From Campylobacter novaezeelandiae (GTDB lineage: Bacteria > Campylobacterota > Campylobacteria > Campylobacterales > Campylobacteraceae), in contig NZ_QPGR01000002.1 in the NCBI RefSeq assembly GCF_004323845.1, positions 1 through 64,000 of the forward strand: a stretch of DNA of 64,000 nt, given 5' to 3'. The notes beneath the pieces were generated by a model that ran no database searches, was not told where the DNA came from, and worked only from the letters and a program-made list of their open reading frames with translations. Below, in pieces: positions 28,651 through 40,140 of the stretch (position 1 is the first letter of the stretch; the number at the start of each line of letters is the position of its first letter). The translations under genes were made by a program, and so were the position numbers.

Positions 28651-29441
28651 ATGATGCTTAGAAAAATTAAATATGATAATGGCATAAGAGAAATTTATTT
28701 AGGAAATTTTAGAATTTTAAAATATAAAAGATATAAAACTTTTTTAAAATTTAAATTCAAACAAATGCAAGAATTTTTACTTGATCATACTCACATAAAT
28801 GAAACAAATAAAAAAGGTATTTATTTTTTACTGCTTTACTCAATAGATCCTGCATTGCCCAAAAATACCGTAAGTTTTTTTATGATTTTTATTTAAGAAG
28901 TCAAAATAAAGAAAAACTTATATTTATAGATGGTGGTGCTCACGCAGGAGTATTTAGTGATGTAGCTTTAGCTTGTGGGAGAATTTGCTACGCTTTTGAA
29001 CCAAATATCCATTTATACGCTTTTTTAAAAAATTTATATAAAGATAATAAAAATTTAATTTTATTCAATAAAGCTCTTTCTAATAAAAACGGCAAAACTT
29101 TTTTTCAAACAGATGATAATATAGTAAGCGATGGTGGAAATATTCTTAAAACAGATTTTAATGGAGAAAATTTCTATGAGGTAGAACTAATCAATTTTTG
29201 TGAATTTTTAAGCGAAATTTTAAAAAAAGAAGAAAAAATCACATTGATAAAATTAGATATAGAAGGAGCTGAATTTGATATTTTAAATGATTTAATTGAT
29301 CAAAAACTTTATAAAAAAATAGAATACATTATGGTAGAAACACATGAGCGTTTTTTTAATGACGGGATACAAAAAATTAATTTATTAAAAGAAAAGATAA
29401 GAAAAAATAATATCACAAATATATTTTTGGATTGGATTTGA
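28651..29441 (+). pseudogene. FkbM-family methyltransferase, frameshifted at a T7 tract
   Basis: Two frames together encode about 263 residues. The first runs from ATG 28651 to the T tract at 28875-28881; the second continues from there to the TGA at 29439-29441. Adding one T gives VSFFYDFYLRSQNKEK and a continuous FkbM methyltransferase, with SAM-binding FIDGGAHAGVFSDVALACG, AFEPN and the LIKLDIEGAEFDIL motif. FkbM enzymes O-methylate sugars or small metabolites. It is likely inactive here unless the T tract slips. No homolog sits between proB and fmt in C. jejuni as I remember it. Confidence 0.8.
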
Positions 29442-29502
29442 TAATAAAAGTTTAATTTCTTCTTTATTATAATTACTTTTTAAATTATACAAAAGTAAAA
29501 AA

Positions 29503-30417
29503 ATGAAAAACATTATCTTTATGGGCACACCCCATTATGCAACTTGTATTTTAAAAGAATTAATAGATCAAAAATTTAATATTTTAGCTCTTTTTACTCA
29601 ACCTGATAAAGCAGTAGGAAGAAAACAAATTCTCACCCCAAGTCATACAAAAGCTTTTTTGCTTGAAAATAATATCAATATCCCTATTTTCACTCCTACA
29701 ACTTTAAAAGATGAATCAGTTTTTAATGAAATTTTCAAATTAAATCCTGATTTCATTGTGGTTGCTGCTTATGGAAAAATCTTGCCTAAAAATATCCTAG
29801 ACATTGCACCTTGTATTAATTTACATGCTTCACTTTTACCAAAATATCGTGGGGCTTCTCCTATACAAAGTGCTATTTTAAATGGAGATAAAAAAAGCGG
29901 AGTTTGCACTATGCTAATGGATGTTGGACTTGATACTGGGAATATCCTTGAGAGTATAGAATGTGATATAAAAGATAAAAATGCTGTAGAAGTTTTTGAA
30001 CTTTTAGCTCATTTAGCAGCAAAACTTTGTGTTAGCACCTTAAAAAATTATAACTCTATCGTTCCTGTAATACAAGATGAAAATTTAGCAACATATTGTA
30101 AAAAAATTAAAAAAGAAGATGGTTTAATTACCCTAGATAATGCAAAAAAAATTTATCAAAAATATTTAGCTTTCATTCCTTGGCCTGGAATTTTTTTAAA
30201 CAATGGTTTAAAATTTTTAGAACTTGAACTTGTAGATGAATTAAAACAATATAGCAAAGAAGCGCAAATTTTAGAATTAGAAAAAGAAAGTTTTCTACTC
30301 ACCTGTAAGCAAGGAATTTTACGTATCAAAAAAATTCAAGAAAATGGAAAAAAAATTTTAGACGGACGCACTTATCTTAATGGAAAAAGGCTTAAATGTG
30401 GAGATTATTTGTATTGA
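29503..30417 (+). CDS. fmt: Methionyl-tRNA formyltransferase
   Basis: 304 residues, full length. Begins IIFMGTPHYATCILKEL; the formyl-tetrahydrofolate site INLHASLLPKYRGASPIQ is near residue 106 with the catalytic Asn-His-Asp set. The C-terminal domain binds the tRNA acceptor. It formylates initiator Met-tRNA. Its end overlaps the birA frame. Intact. Confidence 0.95.
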   Translation: MKNIIFMGTPHYATCILKELIDQKFNILALFTQPDKAVGRKQILTPSHTKAFLLENNINIPIFTPTTLKDESVFNEIFKLNPDFIVVAAYGKILPKNILDIAPCINLHASLLPKYRGASPIQSAILNGDKKSGVCTMLMDVGLDTGNILESIECDIKDKNAVEVFELLAHLAAKLCVSTLKNYNSIVPVIQDENLATYCKKIKKEDGLITLDNAKKIYQKYLAFIPWPGIFLNNGLKFLELELVDELKQYSKEAQILELEKESFLLTCKQGILRIKKIQENGKKILDGRTYLNGKRLKCGDYLY

Positions 30418-31033
30418 TAAAATAGCTTCAACTCATCTTTTTTTATGTGATGAAATTCGAAAAAATAAAATAAAAAAGAATCTTGCTATTTATGCACTTG
30501 AACAAACAAATGGTATTGGAAGCAGAGAAAACTCTTGGCAAAGCTCTAAAGGGAATTTACATCTTTCTTTTTGCATTGACGAACAAGATCTTCCCAAAGA
30601 CTTACCTTTAGCTTCTATAAGTATTTATTTTGCTTATTTGTTAAAAGAAATTTTAGCTCAAAAAGGATCAAAAACTTGGCTTAAATGGCCTAATGATTTA
30701 TATATAGAAAATAAAAAAATTGGAGGAATCATAAGTACAAAAATCAAAAATTTTATTATAGGCGGAATAGGTCTTAATCTAAAATATTGTCCAGAAAATA
30801 GCTCTTTATTAGATATTGATATAAAATTAGATGAGTTAATTTCAGAATTTATAGAAACTTTAATGCAAAAAAAATTATGGAAGAATATTTTTAGCAAGTA
30901 TATGATAGAATTTGAAAAATCAAAGCAATTTAATGTCCATTATGAAGGAAAAATCTTTTCTTTAAAAGATGCTCTTTTATATGAAGACGGATCGATATTA
31001 TTAAATAATAAAAGGGTATATAGTTTAAGATGA
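30398..31033 (+). CDS. birA: Biotin-protein ligase
   Basis: About 211 residues, catalytic domain only, with no N-terminal DNA-binding domain, so it is not the biotin repressor. The site GIGSRENSWQSSKGNLHLSF and KWPNDLYIENKKIGGIIST match the BPL/LplA fold. It biotinylates carboxyl carrier protein. I favour the GTG at 30398, with AAAAAGG seven bases upstream; an ATG at 30380 in the same frame would overlap fmt by 38 bases. The end overlaps the parA ATG as ATGA. Confidence 0.85.
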   Translation: MEIICIDKIASTHLFLCDEIRKNKIKKNLAIYALEQTNGIGSRENSWQSSKGNLHLSFCIDEQDLPKDLPLASISIYFAYLLKEILAQKGSKTWLKWPNDLYIENKKIGGIISTKIKNFIIGGIGLNLKYCPENSSLLDIDIKLDELISEFIETLMQKKLWKNIFSKYMIEFEKSKQFNVHYEGKIFSLKDALLYEDGSILLNNKRVYSLR

Positions 31034-31815
31034 GCGAAGTTATAACAATTGCAAACCAAAAAGGTGGGGTAGGCAAAACGACAACTGCTGTTAATCTAGC
31101 TGCTTCGTTAGCTGTTGCTGAAAAAAAAGTTTTATTAATAGACGTAGATCCCCAAGCAAATGCAACTACTGGACTTGGATTTAATAGAAATAATTATGAA
31201 TATAATATTTATCACGTTTTCATAGGAAAAAAAAAGCTTTCTGATATTATTTTAAAAACTGAACTCAATCAACTTCATCTTGCTCCTTCTAATATAGGAT
31301 TAGTTGGTATAGAACAAGAACTTGCTAAAGGCGAAAACAATGAAAAAAAAGTTGTTCTTAAAAACCAGCTTAAAGAAGTAGAAAATGAGTATGATTTTAT
31401 TATTATAGATTCCCCTCCAGCATTAGGAAGTATTACTATTAATGCATTTGTTGCAAGTGATAGTGTGATTATACCTATACAATGCGAATTTTATGCCTTA
31501 GAAGGTGTTGCAATGGTTTTAAATACCATTAAAGTAATTAAAAAAACTATTAATCCAAAATTGAAAGTAAGAGGTTTTTTACCAACAATGTATAGTTCTC
31601 AAAATAACCTTTCTAAAGATGTAGTTGAAGATTTAAAGCAAAATTTTAAAAAACAACTTTTTACAATCAATGGGAATGAAAATGATTTTATAGTTATACC
31701 AAGAAATGTAAAACTCGCTGAAAGTCCTAGTTTTGGTAAGCCTATTATTCTTTATGATATCAAATCGCCTGGTTCTTTAGCATATCAAAACTTAGCTTAT
31801 TCGATTTTAGGATAA
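31030..31815 (+). CDS. parA: Chromosome-partitioning ATPase ParA/Soj
   Basis: 261 residues. Deviant Walker A KGGVGKTTTAVNLAA at about 10-24, Walker A' DVDPQANATTG and Walker B IIIDSPPALG. It drives segregation of the chromosome origin with ParB. The ATGA overlap with birA shows coupling. Full length. Confidence 0.95.
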   Translation: MSEVITIANQKGGVGKTTTAVNLAASLAVAEKKVLLIDVDPQANATTGLGFNRNNYEYNIYHVFIGKKKLSDIILKTELNQLHLAPSNIGLVGIEQELAKGENNEKKVVLKNQLKEVENEYDFIIIDSPPALGSITINAFVASDSVIIPIQCEFYALEGVAMVLNTIKVIKKTINPKLKVRGFLPTMYSSQNNLSKDVVEDLKQNFKKQLFTINGNENDFIVIPRNVKLAESPSFGKPIILYDIKSPGSLAYQNLAYSILG

Positions 31816-31820
31816 AACTA

Positions 31821-32669
31821 ATGGGCTTAAATAAAAATAAAGGTTTGGCTACACTTATTGGCGATATGGATGAAGTTTATAGCAAAGAATTGGGTCTTGA
31901 TAAAAATAAAACAATTCAGATTCCAGTTGAAAAAATTAAAATTAATCCCTTTCAACCAAGAAAATATTTTAATAAAGAAGCTTTAGACGAATTAGCAAAT
32001 TCAATCAAGCAATATGGACTTATTCAGCCTATTATAGTTTTAAAACAAAAAGATCATTATACTCTTGTTGCAGGAGAAAGAAGGCTTAGGGCATATAAAA
32101 TGTTAGGATATGAAAATATACTAGCTCTAGTTTCAGATGCCAAAGAGGAAAAATTAAGAGAATTAGCACTTATAGAAAATATCCAAAGAGAAAATTTAAA
32201 TCCTATTGAACTTGCAAATTCATACAAAGATCTAATAGAAGTTTATGAAATTACTCAAGAAAATTTAGCATCGCTTGTTAACAAAAGTCGTGCTCAAATT
32301 ACTAATACTTTAAGACTTCTCAATTTAGATTCAAGCACACAAAAGCTTATTATTGAAGGAAAAATTTCACAAGGACATGCAAAAATTCTTGTAGGATTAA
32401 ATAAAAAAGATGAAAAAATGATAACAAATAGTATTATTGGACAACAATTAAGTGTCCATGATACTGAAAAAATCGTTAAAAAAATTAAAAATCAAGAGAC
32501 CATTAATTTAGAAAATGATCTTGAATTTGAAACTGAATTTAAAGAACTTATAAAATTATTAAATAATAAAAACTTTAAATGCAAAAAAAGCAAAAAAAAC
32601 CTTATTATACATTTAAAAAATATTGATATAATAAAAAAATTAAAACAAATAATTGAAAAAATTAATTGA
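31821..32669 (+). CDS. parB: Chromosome-partitioning protein ParB
   Basis: 282 residues. The N-terminal part has the ParB/Srx fold, with PVEKIKINPFQPRKYF and the CTPase motif GERRLRAYKMLG; IENIQRENLNPIE follows, then an HTH (VNKSRAQITNTLRLLNL) for parS binding. The C-terminal dimerisation region is Lys-rich. It follows parA by five bases. I saw no parS-like palindrome in the window. Confidence 0.94.
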   Translation: MGLNKNKGLATLIGDMDEVYSKELGLDKNKTIQIPVEKIKINPFQPRKYFNKEALDELANSIKQYGLIQPIIVLKQKDHYTLVAGERRLRAYKMLGYENILALVSDAKEEKLRELALIENIQRENLNPIELANSYKDLIEVYEITQENLASLVNKSRAQITNTLRLLNLDSSTQKLIIEGKISQGHAKILVGLNKKDEKMITNSIIGQQLSVHDTEKIVKKIKNQETINLENDLEFETEFKELIKLLNNKNFKCKKSKKNLIIHLKNIDIIKKLKQIIEKIN

Positions 32670-32688
32670 AAAATTATTTTTTATGAGA

Positions 32689-32694
32689 TATAAT
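32689..32694 (+). promoter_or_regulatory. Candidate -10 box of the atp operon
   Basis: TATAAT about 39-44 bases before the b' subunit ATG, in the short gap after parB. No -35 is visible. It may give the ATP synthase genes a promoter of their own in addition to read-through from parAB. Confidence 0.5.
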
Positions 32695-32732
32695 ATCCAG
32701 ATTTTAGAAATTTAAAACTATCAAGGAGTTTT

Positions 32733-33158
32733 ATGTTTGATGATGTTCATCCTTCTGTAATACTAGCAACTATTTTTATATTTCTAGCCATGATAGTTAT
32801 TTTAAATTCTATGCTTTATAAACCTCTTTTAAAATTTATAGATGAAAGAAATGATTCCATAAAAAATGATGAAAATAAAGTGAAAGAAAATTCTCAAGAG
32901 ATTTTGGATGTCAATCAAGAAGTGGAAGAAATCCGTAAAAATACAAGAGAAGAAATTTACAAAATCAAGCAAGAAGCTATTAATAAAGCTAAAGAAGAAG
33001 CCAACGAGCTTATAAAGCTTAAAAAAGAAGAAATTGAAAATAAAATGCAAGAATTTTACAAAGATTTAGAAAATGAAAAACAACAATTAAAAGAAAGTCT
33101 ACTTGAATACTTGCCAGAATTAAAACAAAGTCTTCAAAATAGCATCAAAAAAATCTAA
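32733..33158 (+). CDS. atpF': ATP synthase F0 subunit b'
   Basis: 141 residues with one N-terminal membrane span (about 8-28) and a long charged coiled coil. It forms the peripheral stalk as a heterodimer with b; having two b-type genes in tandem is typical of epsilonproteobacteria. First of seven synthase genes; atpB and atpE are not in this window and are presumably elsewhere. Confidence 0.88.
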   Translation: MFDDVHPSVILATIFIFLAMIVILNSMLYKPLLKFIDERNDSIKNDENKVKENSQEILDVNQEVEEIRKNTREEIYKIKQEAINKAKEEANELIKLKKEEIENKMQEFYKDLENEKQQLKESLLEYLPELKQSLQNSIKKI

Positions 33159-33166
33159 GGATAGTA

Positions 33167-33679
33167 ATGCAAAAATTAAAGTTTTTACTTTTTTTACTTC
33201 CTGTTTATGTATTGGGAAGTCCTAGTGGTAATGGAGATTATGATATAATACCAAGAGTTGTTAATTTCTTAATATTTATAGCTATATTATATTATTTTAT
33301 AGCTACTCCACTTAAGAATTTCTATAAAAATCGTATTTTTCAAATTTCTTCAAAACTAGATGAAATTCAAAGAAAGTTATTGGAAAGTAAAACTAAAAAA
33401 TTTGAAATGGCTAAAAAACTTGAAGAAGCAAAAATCGAAGCATCTAATGCATTAAATCATGCAAAAAAAGAAGTAGAAATTTTGGTTCAAAAAGTTAAAG
33501 ATGAAGCTCAACATGAAATTAATTTACTTAATAAATATTTTGAAGAACAAAAAAATTACGAAATTAAAAAAATAGAGAAAGAAGTTATATCTCAAATACT
33601 ATCAGAACTATTTAAAGAGTCAAATACAATTTTAAAACAAGATGATATGATTGATATTATTATGAAAAAGGTATCTTAA
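33167..33679 (+). CDS. atpF: ATP synthase F0 subunit b
   Basis: 170 residues. A short signal-like hydrophobic start (residues 3-17) is followed by a second span at about 30-48, then a coiled coil of the stator stalk. The signal-like start resembles that of other epsilonproteobacterial b subunits. Overlaps the next gene by one base. Confidence 0.9.
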   Translation: MQKLKFLLFLLPVYVLGSPSGNGDYDIIPRVVNFLIFIAILYYFIATPLKNFYKNRIFQISSKLDEIQRKLLESKTKKFEMAKKLEEAKIEASNALNHAKKEVEILVQKVKDEAQHEINLLNKYFEEQKNYEIKKIEKEVISQILSELFKESNTILKQDDMIDIIMKKVS

Positions 33680-34203
33680 TGGCTGATAAACTTGTTGCTA
33701 GAAAATATGCAAAAGCTATTTTATCAAGAAAAGATTTTGAAACATTTTATAAAAATTTATGCATAATTCGCCAAGCTTTTTATGCTCCTCATTTTATAAA
33801 TATATTACAAAATACACAAATACACAAAGAAAAAAAAGTTGAATTGATACTTTCTTTTATCGAACAAAAAAATCCTTACTTTGAAAATTTTATTAAACTT
33901 TTAGCACATAATTCTAGACTTTCATTTATTCCTGAAATCATTGAAGAACTTCAACAACAAATATGTTTTCAAAATAATACCTATAAAGGGGTCGTTTATT
34001 CTAAAAAAATTCTTGATACAGAAATTCTAAAAAAAATTGAAGAACAGTTAAAATCTAAACTGCAAGTTCAAATTAAACTAGAAAATAAAATTATAGATAG
34101 TAACGAAGTTAAAATTGATATAGAAGATTTAAATTATGAAATATCTTTTTCTATGAAAACTTTTCAGAATAAAATTAGTGAATTAATATTGAAAACTATT
34201 TAA
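33679..34203 (+). CDS. atpH: ATP synthase F1 delta subunit
   Basis: 174 residues. LVARKYAKAILSR at the start and a helical N-terminal domain that clamps the top of F1 match delta/OSCP; the C-terminal domain binds the b stalk. The sequence is divergent in the middle, as usual for this subunit. Identification is secured by its place between b and alpha. Confidence 0.92.
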   Translation: MADKLVARKYAKAILSRKDFETFYKNLCIIRQAFYAPHFINILQNTQIHKEKKVELILSFIEQKNPYFENFIKLLAHNSRLSFIPEIIEELQQQICFQNNTYKGVVYSKKILDTEILKKIEEQLKSKLQVQIKLENKIIDSNEVKIDIEDLNYEISFSMKTFQNKISELILKTI

Positions 34204-34212
34204 GGAGAATAA

Positions 34213-35718
34213 ATGAAATTTAAAGCCGATGAAATCAGCTCAATAATTAAAGAAAAAATTGAAAACTTTGATTTAAATCTCGAAATTGAAGAAACTGGAA
34301 AAATCATTTCTATTGCAGACGGGGTTGCCAAAGTTTATGGGCTTAAAAATATCATGGCCGGTGAAATGGTTGAGTTTGAAAATGGCGAAAAAGGAATGGC
34401 TTTAAACCTTGAAGAAAGTAGTGTTGGTATCGTTATTCTTGGTAAAGGTGAAACTCTAAAAGAAGGAAGTAGTGTTAAAAGGTTAAAAAAACTCTTAAAA
34501 GTTCCAGTAGGAGAAGCTTTAATAGGTCGTGTAGTTAATGCCCTAGGAGAACCAATTGATGGAAAAGGTTCTATTTCTAGCAGCGAATCACGTTTTGTAG
34601 AGGAAAAAGCAAAAGGGATTATGGCTAGAAAAAGTGTTCATGAACCTTTACAAACAGGTATAAAAGCTATTGATGCTCTTGTTCCAATTGGTCGTGGTCA
34701 AAGAGAACTTATTATAGGAGATAGACAAACTGGAAAAACAACAGTTGCAATAGATACCATTATCAATCAAAAAGGGCAAAATGTTATTTGTATCTATGTG
34801 GCTATAGGTCAAAAACAAAGCAATGTAGCTCAAGTTGTTAAAAAATTAGAAGAACACGGAGCTATGGAATACACTATCGTTGTAAATGCTGGAGCTTCTG
34901 ATCCGGCGGCATTGCAATATCTTGCACCTTATTCAGGGGTAACAATGGGAGAGTATTTTAGAGATAATTCTAAACATGCTCTAATTGTTTATGATGATCT
35001 TAGTAAGCACGCTGTAGCTTATCGTGAAATGTCTTTAATTTTACGCAGACCTCCAGGACGCGAAGCATATCCTGGTGATGTTTTCTATCTTCATTCAAGA
35101 TTACTTGAAAGAGCAAGTAAATTAAATGACGAACTAGGTGCAGGATCTTTAACGGCTTTACCAATAATAGAAACCCAAGCAGGAGATGTTTCAGCTTATA
35201 TTCCTACCAATGTTATTTCTATTACTGATGGACAAATTTTTCTTGAAACAGATCTTTTTAACTCAGGAATTCGTCCAGCTATTAATGTTGGATTATCAGT
35301 TTCTAGAGTTGGGGGCGCTGCGCAAATTAAAGCGACTAAACAAGTTTCAGGAACCTTAAGACTTGATCTTGCTCAATATAGAGAATTACAAGCTTTTGCA
35401 CAATTTGCAAGTGATCTTGATGAATCAAGTAGAAAACAGCTCGAACGTGGTCAAAGAATGGTTGAAATTTTAAAACAACCTCCTTATTCTCCTTTAGCTA
35501 TTGAAAAACAAATTATTACTATTTTTGCCGGAGCCAAAGGATTTTTAGATGATATTGCTGTTTCTGAGATTAGAAATTTTGAAGAAGGAATTTATGTATT
35601 TATTGAATCAAAATATCCAGAAATTTTTGAAGAAATTCGTTCAAAAAAAGCTTTGGATAAAGAATTAGAAGAAAAAATAAGCAAAGCTATTAATGAATTT
35701 AAATCAAACAACTTATAG
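34213..35718 (+). CDS. atpA: ATP synthase F1 alpha subunit
   Basis: 501 residues, full length. P-loop [14 protein letters not shown] at about 170-183, and the C-terminal signature [17 protein letters not shown]. It forms the non-catalytic nucleotide sites of F1. AAGGAG lies before the ATG. Codon use looks better adapted than in neighbours (more conserved, fewer long A runs). Confidence 0.97.
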   Translation: MKFKADEISSIIKEKIENFDLNLEIEETGKIISIADGVAKVYGLKNIMAGEMVEFENGEKGMALNLEESSVGIVILGKGETLKEGSSVKRLKKLLKVPVGEALIGRVVNALGEPIDGKGSISSSESRFVEEKAKGIMARKSVHEPLQTGIKAIDALVPIGRGQRELIIGDRQTGKTTVAIDTIINQKGQNVICIYVAIGQKQSNVAQVVKKLEEHGAMEYTIVVNAGASDPAALQYLAPYSGVTMGEYFRDNSKHALIVYDDLSKHAVAYREMSLILRRPPGREAYPGDVFYLHSRLLERASKLNDELGAGSLTALPIIETQAGDVSAYIPTNVISITDGQIFLETDLFNSGIRPAINVGLSVSRVGGAAQIKATKQVSGTLRLDLAQYRELQAFAQFASDLDESSRKQLERGQRMVEILKQPPYSPLAIEKQIITIFAGAKGFLDDIAVSEIRNFEEGIYVFIESKYPEIFEEIRSKKALDKELEEKISKAINEFKSNNL

Positions 35719-35726
35719 GGTTTTTA

Positions 35727-36614
35727 ATGTCTAATTTAAAAGAAATAAAAAGAAAAATTAAAAGTGTTCATAATACTCAAAAAACCACAAATGCAATGAA
35801 ACTTGTTTCTACTGCAAAGCTAAAAAAAGCCGAAGAAGTTGCAAGTAGAGCAAAAATTTATGCTCAAAAAATTGAACAAATGTTAAGTGAAATATCATTT
35901 GAAATTAATAAAATTGCATATGATGAAAATGATTCAAGATTCAAATTTTTTTGTCAAAAAAACCCTATAAAAACCTCTGATATTATTTTCATAACAGCAG
36001 ATAAAGGTCTTTGTGGTGGTTTTAATATTAAAACTATTAAAGCTGTTAATCATATTTTAAATGATTATAAAAATAAAAATATTAATGTTAGACTAAGAGC
36101 TATCGGTAAAACTGGAATTGAATACTTCAACTTCCAAGGAAAAAAACTTTCCAAAAAATATCTTGGCTTAAGCTCAAGTCCAGATTATGAAAAAGCGTCA
36201 CTTGTAATTAAAGATGTTGTAGAAGATTATTTAAATGGCTTAACTGATGAAGTTATATTGATTCATAATGGATATAAAAATATGATTACTCAAGAATTAT
36301 TCATTAACCATCTTATTCCAGTTGAACCCTCCAAAGATCTTGATATAGGCTCTAACTCTCTTATAGATTTAGAACCTGAAAATACAGATCTTTTAGAAAA
36401 TTTATTAAAAACTTATTTTGAATATAATATGTATTATGCATTAATTGATTCCTTAGCAGCAGAACATAGTGCTAGAATGCAAGCAATGGATAATGCGACA
36501 AATAATGCAAAAACAAAAGTAAAACAACTTAATTTAGCTTACAATAAAGCAAGACAAGAGTCAATTACTACCGAGCTGATTGAAATTATCAGTGGTGTTG
36601 AGTCAATGAAATAG
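35727..36614 (+). CDS. atpG: ATP synthase F1 gamma subunit
   Basis: 295 residues. N-terminal [29 protein letters not shown] and C-terminal [20 protein letters not shown] helices form the rotating coiled coil. It is the central shaft of F1. Full length with no anomalies. Confidence 0.96.
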   Translation: MSNLKEIKRKIKSVHNTQKTTNAMKLVSTAKLKKAEEVASRAKIYAQKIEQMLSEISFEINKIAYDENDSRFKFFCQKNPIKTSDIIFITADKGLCGGFNIKTIKAVNHILNDYKNKNINVRLRAIGKTGIEYFNFQGKKLSKKYLGLSSSPDYEKASLVIKDVVEDYLNGLTDEVILIHNGYKNMITQELFINHLIPVEPSKDLDIGSNSLIDLEPENTDLLENLLKTYFEYNMYYALIDSLAAEHSARMQAMDNATNNAKTKVKQLNLAYNKARQESITTELIEIISGVESMK

Positions 36615-36620
36615 AATTGA

Positions 36621-38033
<1,413 letters not shown>

Positions 38034-38037
38034 ATTT

Positions 38038-38421
38038 ATGGATGATTTAATCAATTTTGAAATTATAACTCCGTTAGGTTTAATTTATAAAGATCAGATC
38101 AAATCTGTTACTCTTCCTGGAAGTGAAGGTGAATTTGGTGTTTTAAAAGGACATGCTTGTTTAATTTCATCATTAAAATCTGGGATAATTGATATTGAAA
38201 AAAAAGATTTAAACCATGAATTGATAGCTATAAATGAAGGCTATAGCGAAGTAAATGAAACCAAAGTTTGTGTTTTAGCCAAAGATGCTATTTGGATAAG
38301 CGGGGATAATCAAAGTGAAATTGAAAAAAATCTTACAAAAGCTAAAGAACTTATAAAATCTGTAAGCTCTGATAATGCTGCCTTGGCTGCAACATTATCA
38401 AAACTAGATAACAAAGGCTAA
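38038..38421 (+). CDS. atpC: ATP synthase F1 epsilon subunit
   Basis: About 127 residues. The start is ATG 38038, four bases after the atpD stop, giving the family start MDDLINFEIITPLGLIY; an earlier in-frame ATG lies inside atpD and is not credible. The N-terminal beta-sandwich (LPGSEGEFGVLKGHACLIS) and a short C-terminal helix pair regulate F1. Last of the synthase genes, five bases before the exbB-like gene. Confidence 0.95.
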   Translation: MDDLINFEIITPLGLIYKDQIKSVTLPGSEGEFGVLKGHACLISSLKSGIIDIEKKDLNHELIAINEGYSEVNETKVCVLAKDAIWISGDNQSEIEKNLTKAKELIKSVSSDNAALAATLSKLDNKG

Positions 38422-38426
38422 CACTT

Positions 38427-38984
38427 ATGAATTTTGAATCTATTTTTCATTTTTTTAATAATTCTAGCATAATCACTTATATTGTTTTAATATGGCTTTC
38501 TCTGTATTTTATTCTGTCTTTTTCTATACTTTTTTCAAGAATTACCAATTTAAATATTTGGAAAATTAAAGAACAAAAAAGTTTAGAAATCCTTTTAACA
38601 GGTGAAAAAGATCTTAGCAAAACAGATTCTATATTAAGAAAATGCACAGAATATAGCCAAAATCACTTAGAAATTTATAAAAATTTAGCCCAAAAAAAAT
38701 CTTCAATTGGATTAACTTGGCTTAGTATTATAGCCTCTACTTCTCCTTTTATAGGACTTTTTGGAACTGTGATTTCTATACTTGAAACATTTGGTGGACT
38801 TGGTACACAAAATTCTCTCAGCATTATTGCTCCTAAAATTAGTGAAGCTTTAATCGCTACAGGATGTGGAATTTTAGTAGCTATTCCCGCTTATACTTTT
38901 CACTTAATCATCAAAAGAAGAGCTTATGAAGTTATAAATATTATTGATAGTGAAATCAAAATTTTAAACTCAAATAGAGAATGA
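38427..38984 (+). CDS. TolQ/ExbB-family proton channel protein
   Basis: 185 residues with three membrane spans (about 18-36, 92-118, 137-158). GLTWLSIIASTSPFIGLFGTV and EALIATGCGILVAIPAY are the conserved channel segments. With the next gene it forms the proton-driven motor for TolA/TonB. Its place before tolB and pal indicates the TolQ role; C. jejuni annotation often says ExbB2. Confidence 0.9.
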   Translation: MNFESIFHFFNNSSIITYIVLIWLSLYFILSFSILFSRITNLNIWKIKEQKSLEILLTGEKDLSKTDSILRKCTEYSQNHLEIYKNLAQKKSSIGLTWLSIIASTSPFIGLFGTVISILETFGGLGTQNSLSIIAPKISEALIATGCGILVAIPAYTFHLIIKRRAYEVINIIDSEIKILNSNRE

Positions 38985-38985
38985 A

Positions 38986-39375
38986 ATGACTTTTGATAAC
39001 GATAAACCAGAACTTAATATTACTCCTTTAGTTGACATTATGCTTGTTTTACTTGCTATTTTAATGGTAACTTCCCCTTCTATAAGTTATGAAGAAAAAA
39101 TAAATTTACCACAAGGCTCTCAAAAAACAACAAGTTCTCCAACTATTAAAAGCTTGGTTGTAAGCATTAATGCAAAAAAAGAAATTTTTATCAATCAAAA
39201 AAAATTCGATTTTATAAGTTTTGCAGATAATCTAACTCAAATGCGAAATGAATTCAACACTCAAGATCCAGTTTTTATAAGGGCTGATAAAAGTTTAAAA
39301 TATGATGATGTGATCTTTGTGTTAAGAAATATTAAAAATATTGGTTTTACTAAAGTTGCCCTACAAACTGAATAG
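38986..39375 (+). CDS. TolR/ExbD-family motor protein
   Basis: 129 residues, one membrane span (about 13-31) containing the functionally essential Asp in NITPLVDIMLVLLAILMV. The periplasmic domain follows. It pairs with the preceding TolQ/ExbB protein, one base downstream. In the Tol operon context it is TolR-like. Confidence 0.92.
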   Translation: MTFDNDKPELNITPLVDIMLVLLAILMVTSPSISYEEKINLPQGSQKTTSSPTIKSLVVSINAKKEIFINQKKFDFISFADNLTQMRNEFNTQDPVFIRADKSLKYDDVIFVLRNIKNIGFTKVALQTE

Positions 39376-39377
39376 AT

Positions 39378-40127
39378 ATGAAAAACTACAGTCTTGGTAA
39401 TCTTAATTCTTTTCTTTTAGCTTTAATAGTTTATTTTTTGGTTATTCTAATTGTTTTTTTTAGAATAACAGCTTTTAAAGATCCAAGTATTAAATACACT
39501 GATTTAGAAGATAGTTTTATTGATATAGAATTAACTCAAAGCTCAAATAAAATTGCGAATTCAGATATAAATAAAGAAGTAGATATTGCCAAACTTTTTG
39601 AAAAAACTACAAATAAATTTGTTCAAACTGAAAATATTGACCAAAAAGAAACAAATTTTAATGATTTGTTTGGAAATGTTAAAGATATTCAGGATGAAAA
39701 AACAACAAAAGTCCAATCATCTGCTAAACCAAATATTCAAAATAGCTCAAGTGATAAAAATGCCTCGCAATTAGTAAAAAATTTAGAAAATACTCTTCTT
39801 ACTCAAAATAGCAATACTGACAGCATACAAATTCAACGCACAGGAATTTATGATGAATTTTTAGGCAAAATTACACGCATTATAGAAGAACGCTGGAAAT
39901 TAAATAAATCGCAAGGAAATCTTAGCGTTAGAGTAAAAATTTTTATAGATAGTAATGGAAAATTTGGCTATACTTCTGTGGAAAAAAGTAATGATATAGC
40001 ATTTGATAAAAAAGTAATGGATTTTTTAGAAAATTTACAAGGCAAATTCATAGCTTATCCTCCAAAAAATCAAAGTATCAATATTACAATGAATTTAAGC
40101 GATGAATTAATTGAAATTAAACAATAA
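39378..40127 (+). CDS. TolA/TonB-type energy-transducing protein
   Basis: 249 residues. One N-terminal span (about 11-30), a low-complexity Ser/Gln/Asn linker through the periplasm, and a C-terminal TonB/TolA-like domain (FLGKITRIIEERWKLNKSQGNLSVRVKIFI). It lacks the Pro-rich linker of classical TonB and lies in a TolQ-R-A-B-Pal order, so TolA function is most likely despite a TonB_C-like fold. Confidence 0.85.
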   Translation: MKNYSLGNLNSFLLALIVYFLVILIVFFRITAFKDPSIKYTDLEDSFIDIELTQSSNKIANSDINKEVDIAKLFEKTTNKFVQTENIDQKETNFNDLFGNVKDIQDEKTTKVQSSAKPNIQNSSSDKNASQLVKNLENTLLTQNSNTDSIQIQRTGIYDEFLGKITRIIEERWKLNKSQGNLSVRVKIFIDSNGKFGYTSVEKSNDIAFDKKVMDFLENLQGKFIAYPPKNQSINITMNLSDELIEIKQ

Positions 40128-40140
40128 ATGGAGAAATACA

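Noticed and set aside
31030..32669. parS site near parAB
   Set aside because: I looked for a TGTTTCACGTGAAACA-like palindrome and saw none near these genes; a computed scan would be needed to be sure for the whole window.
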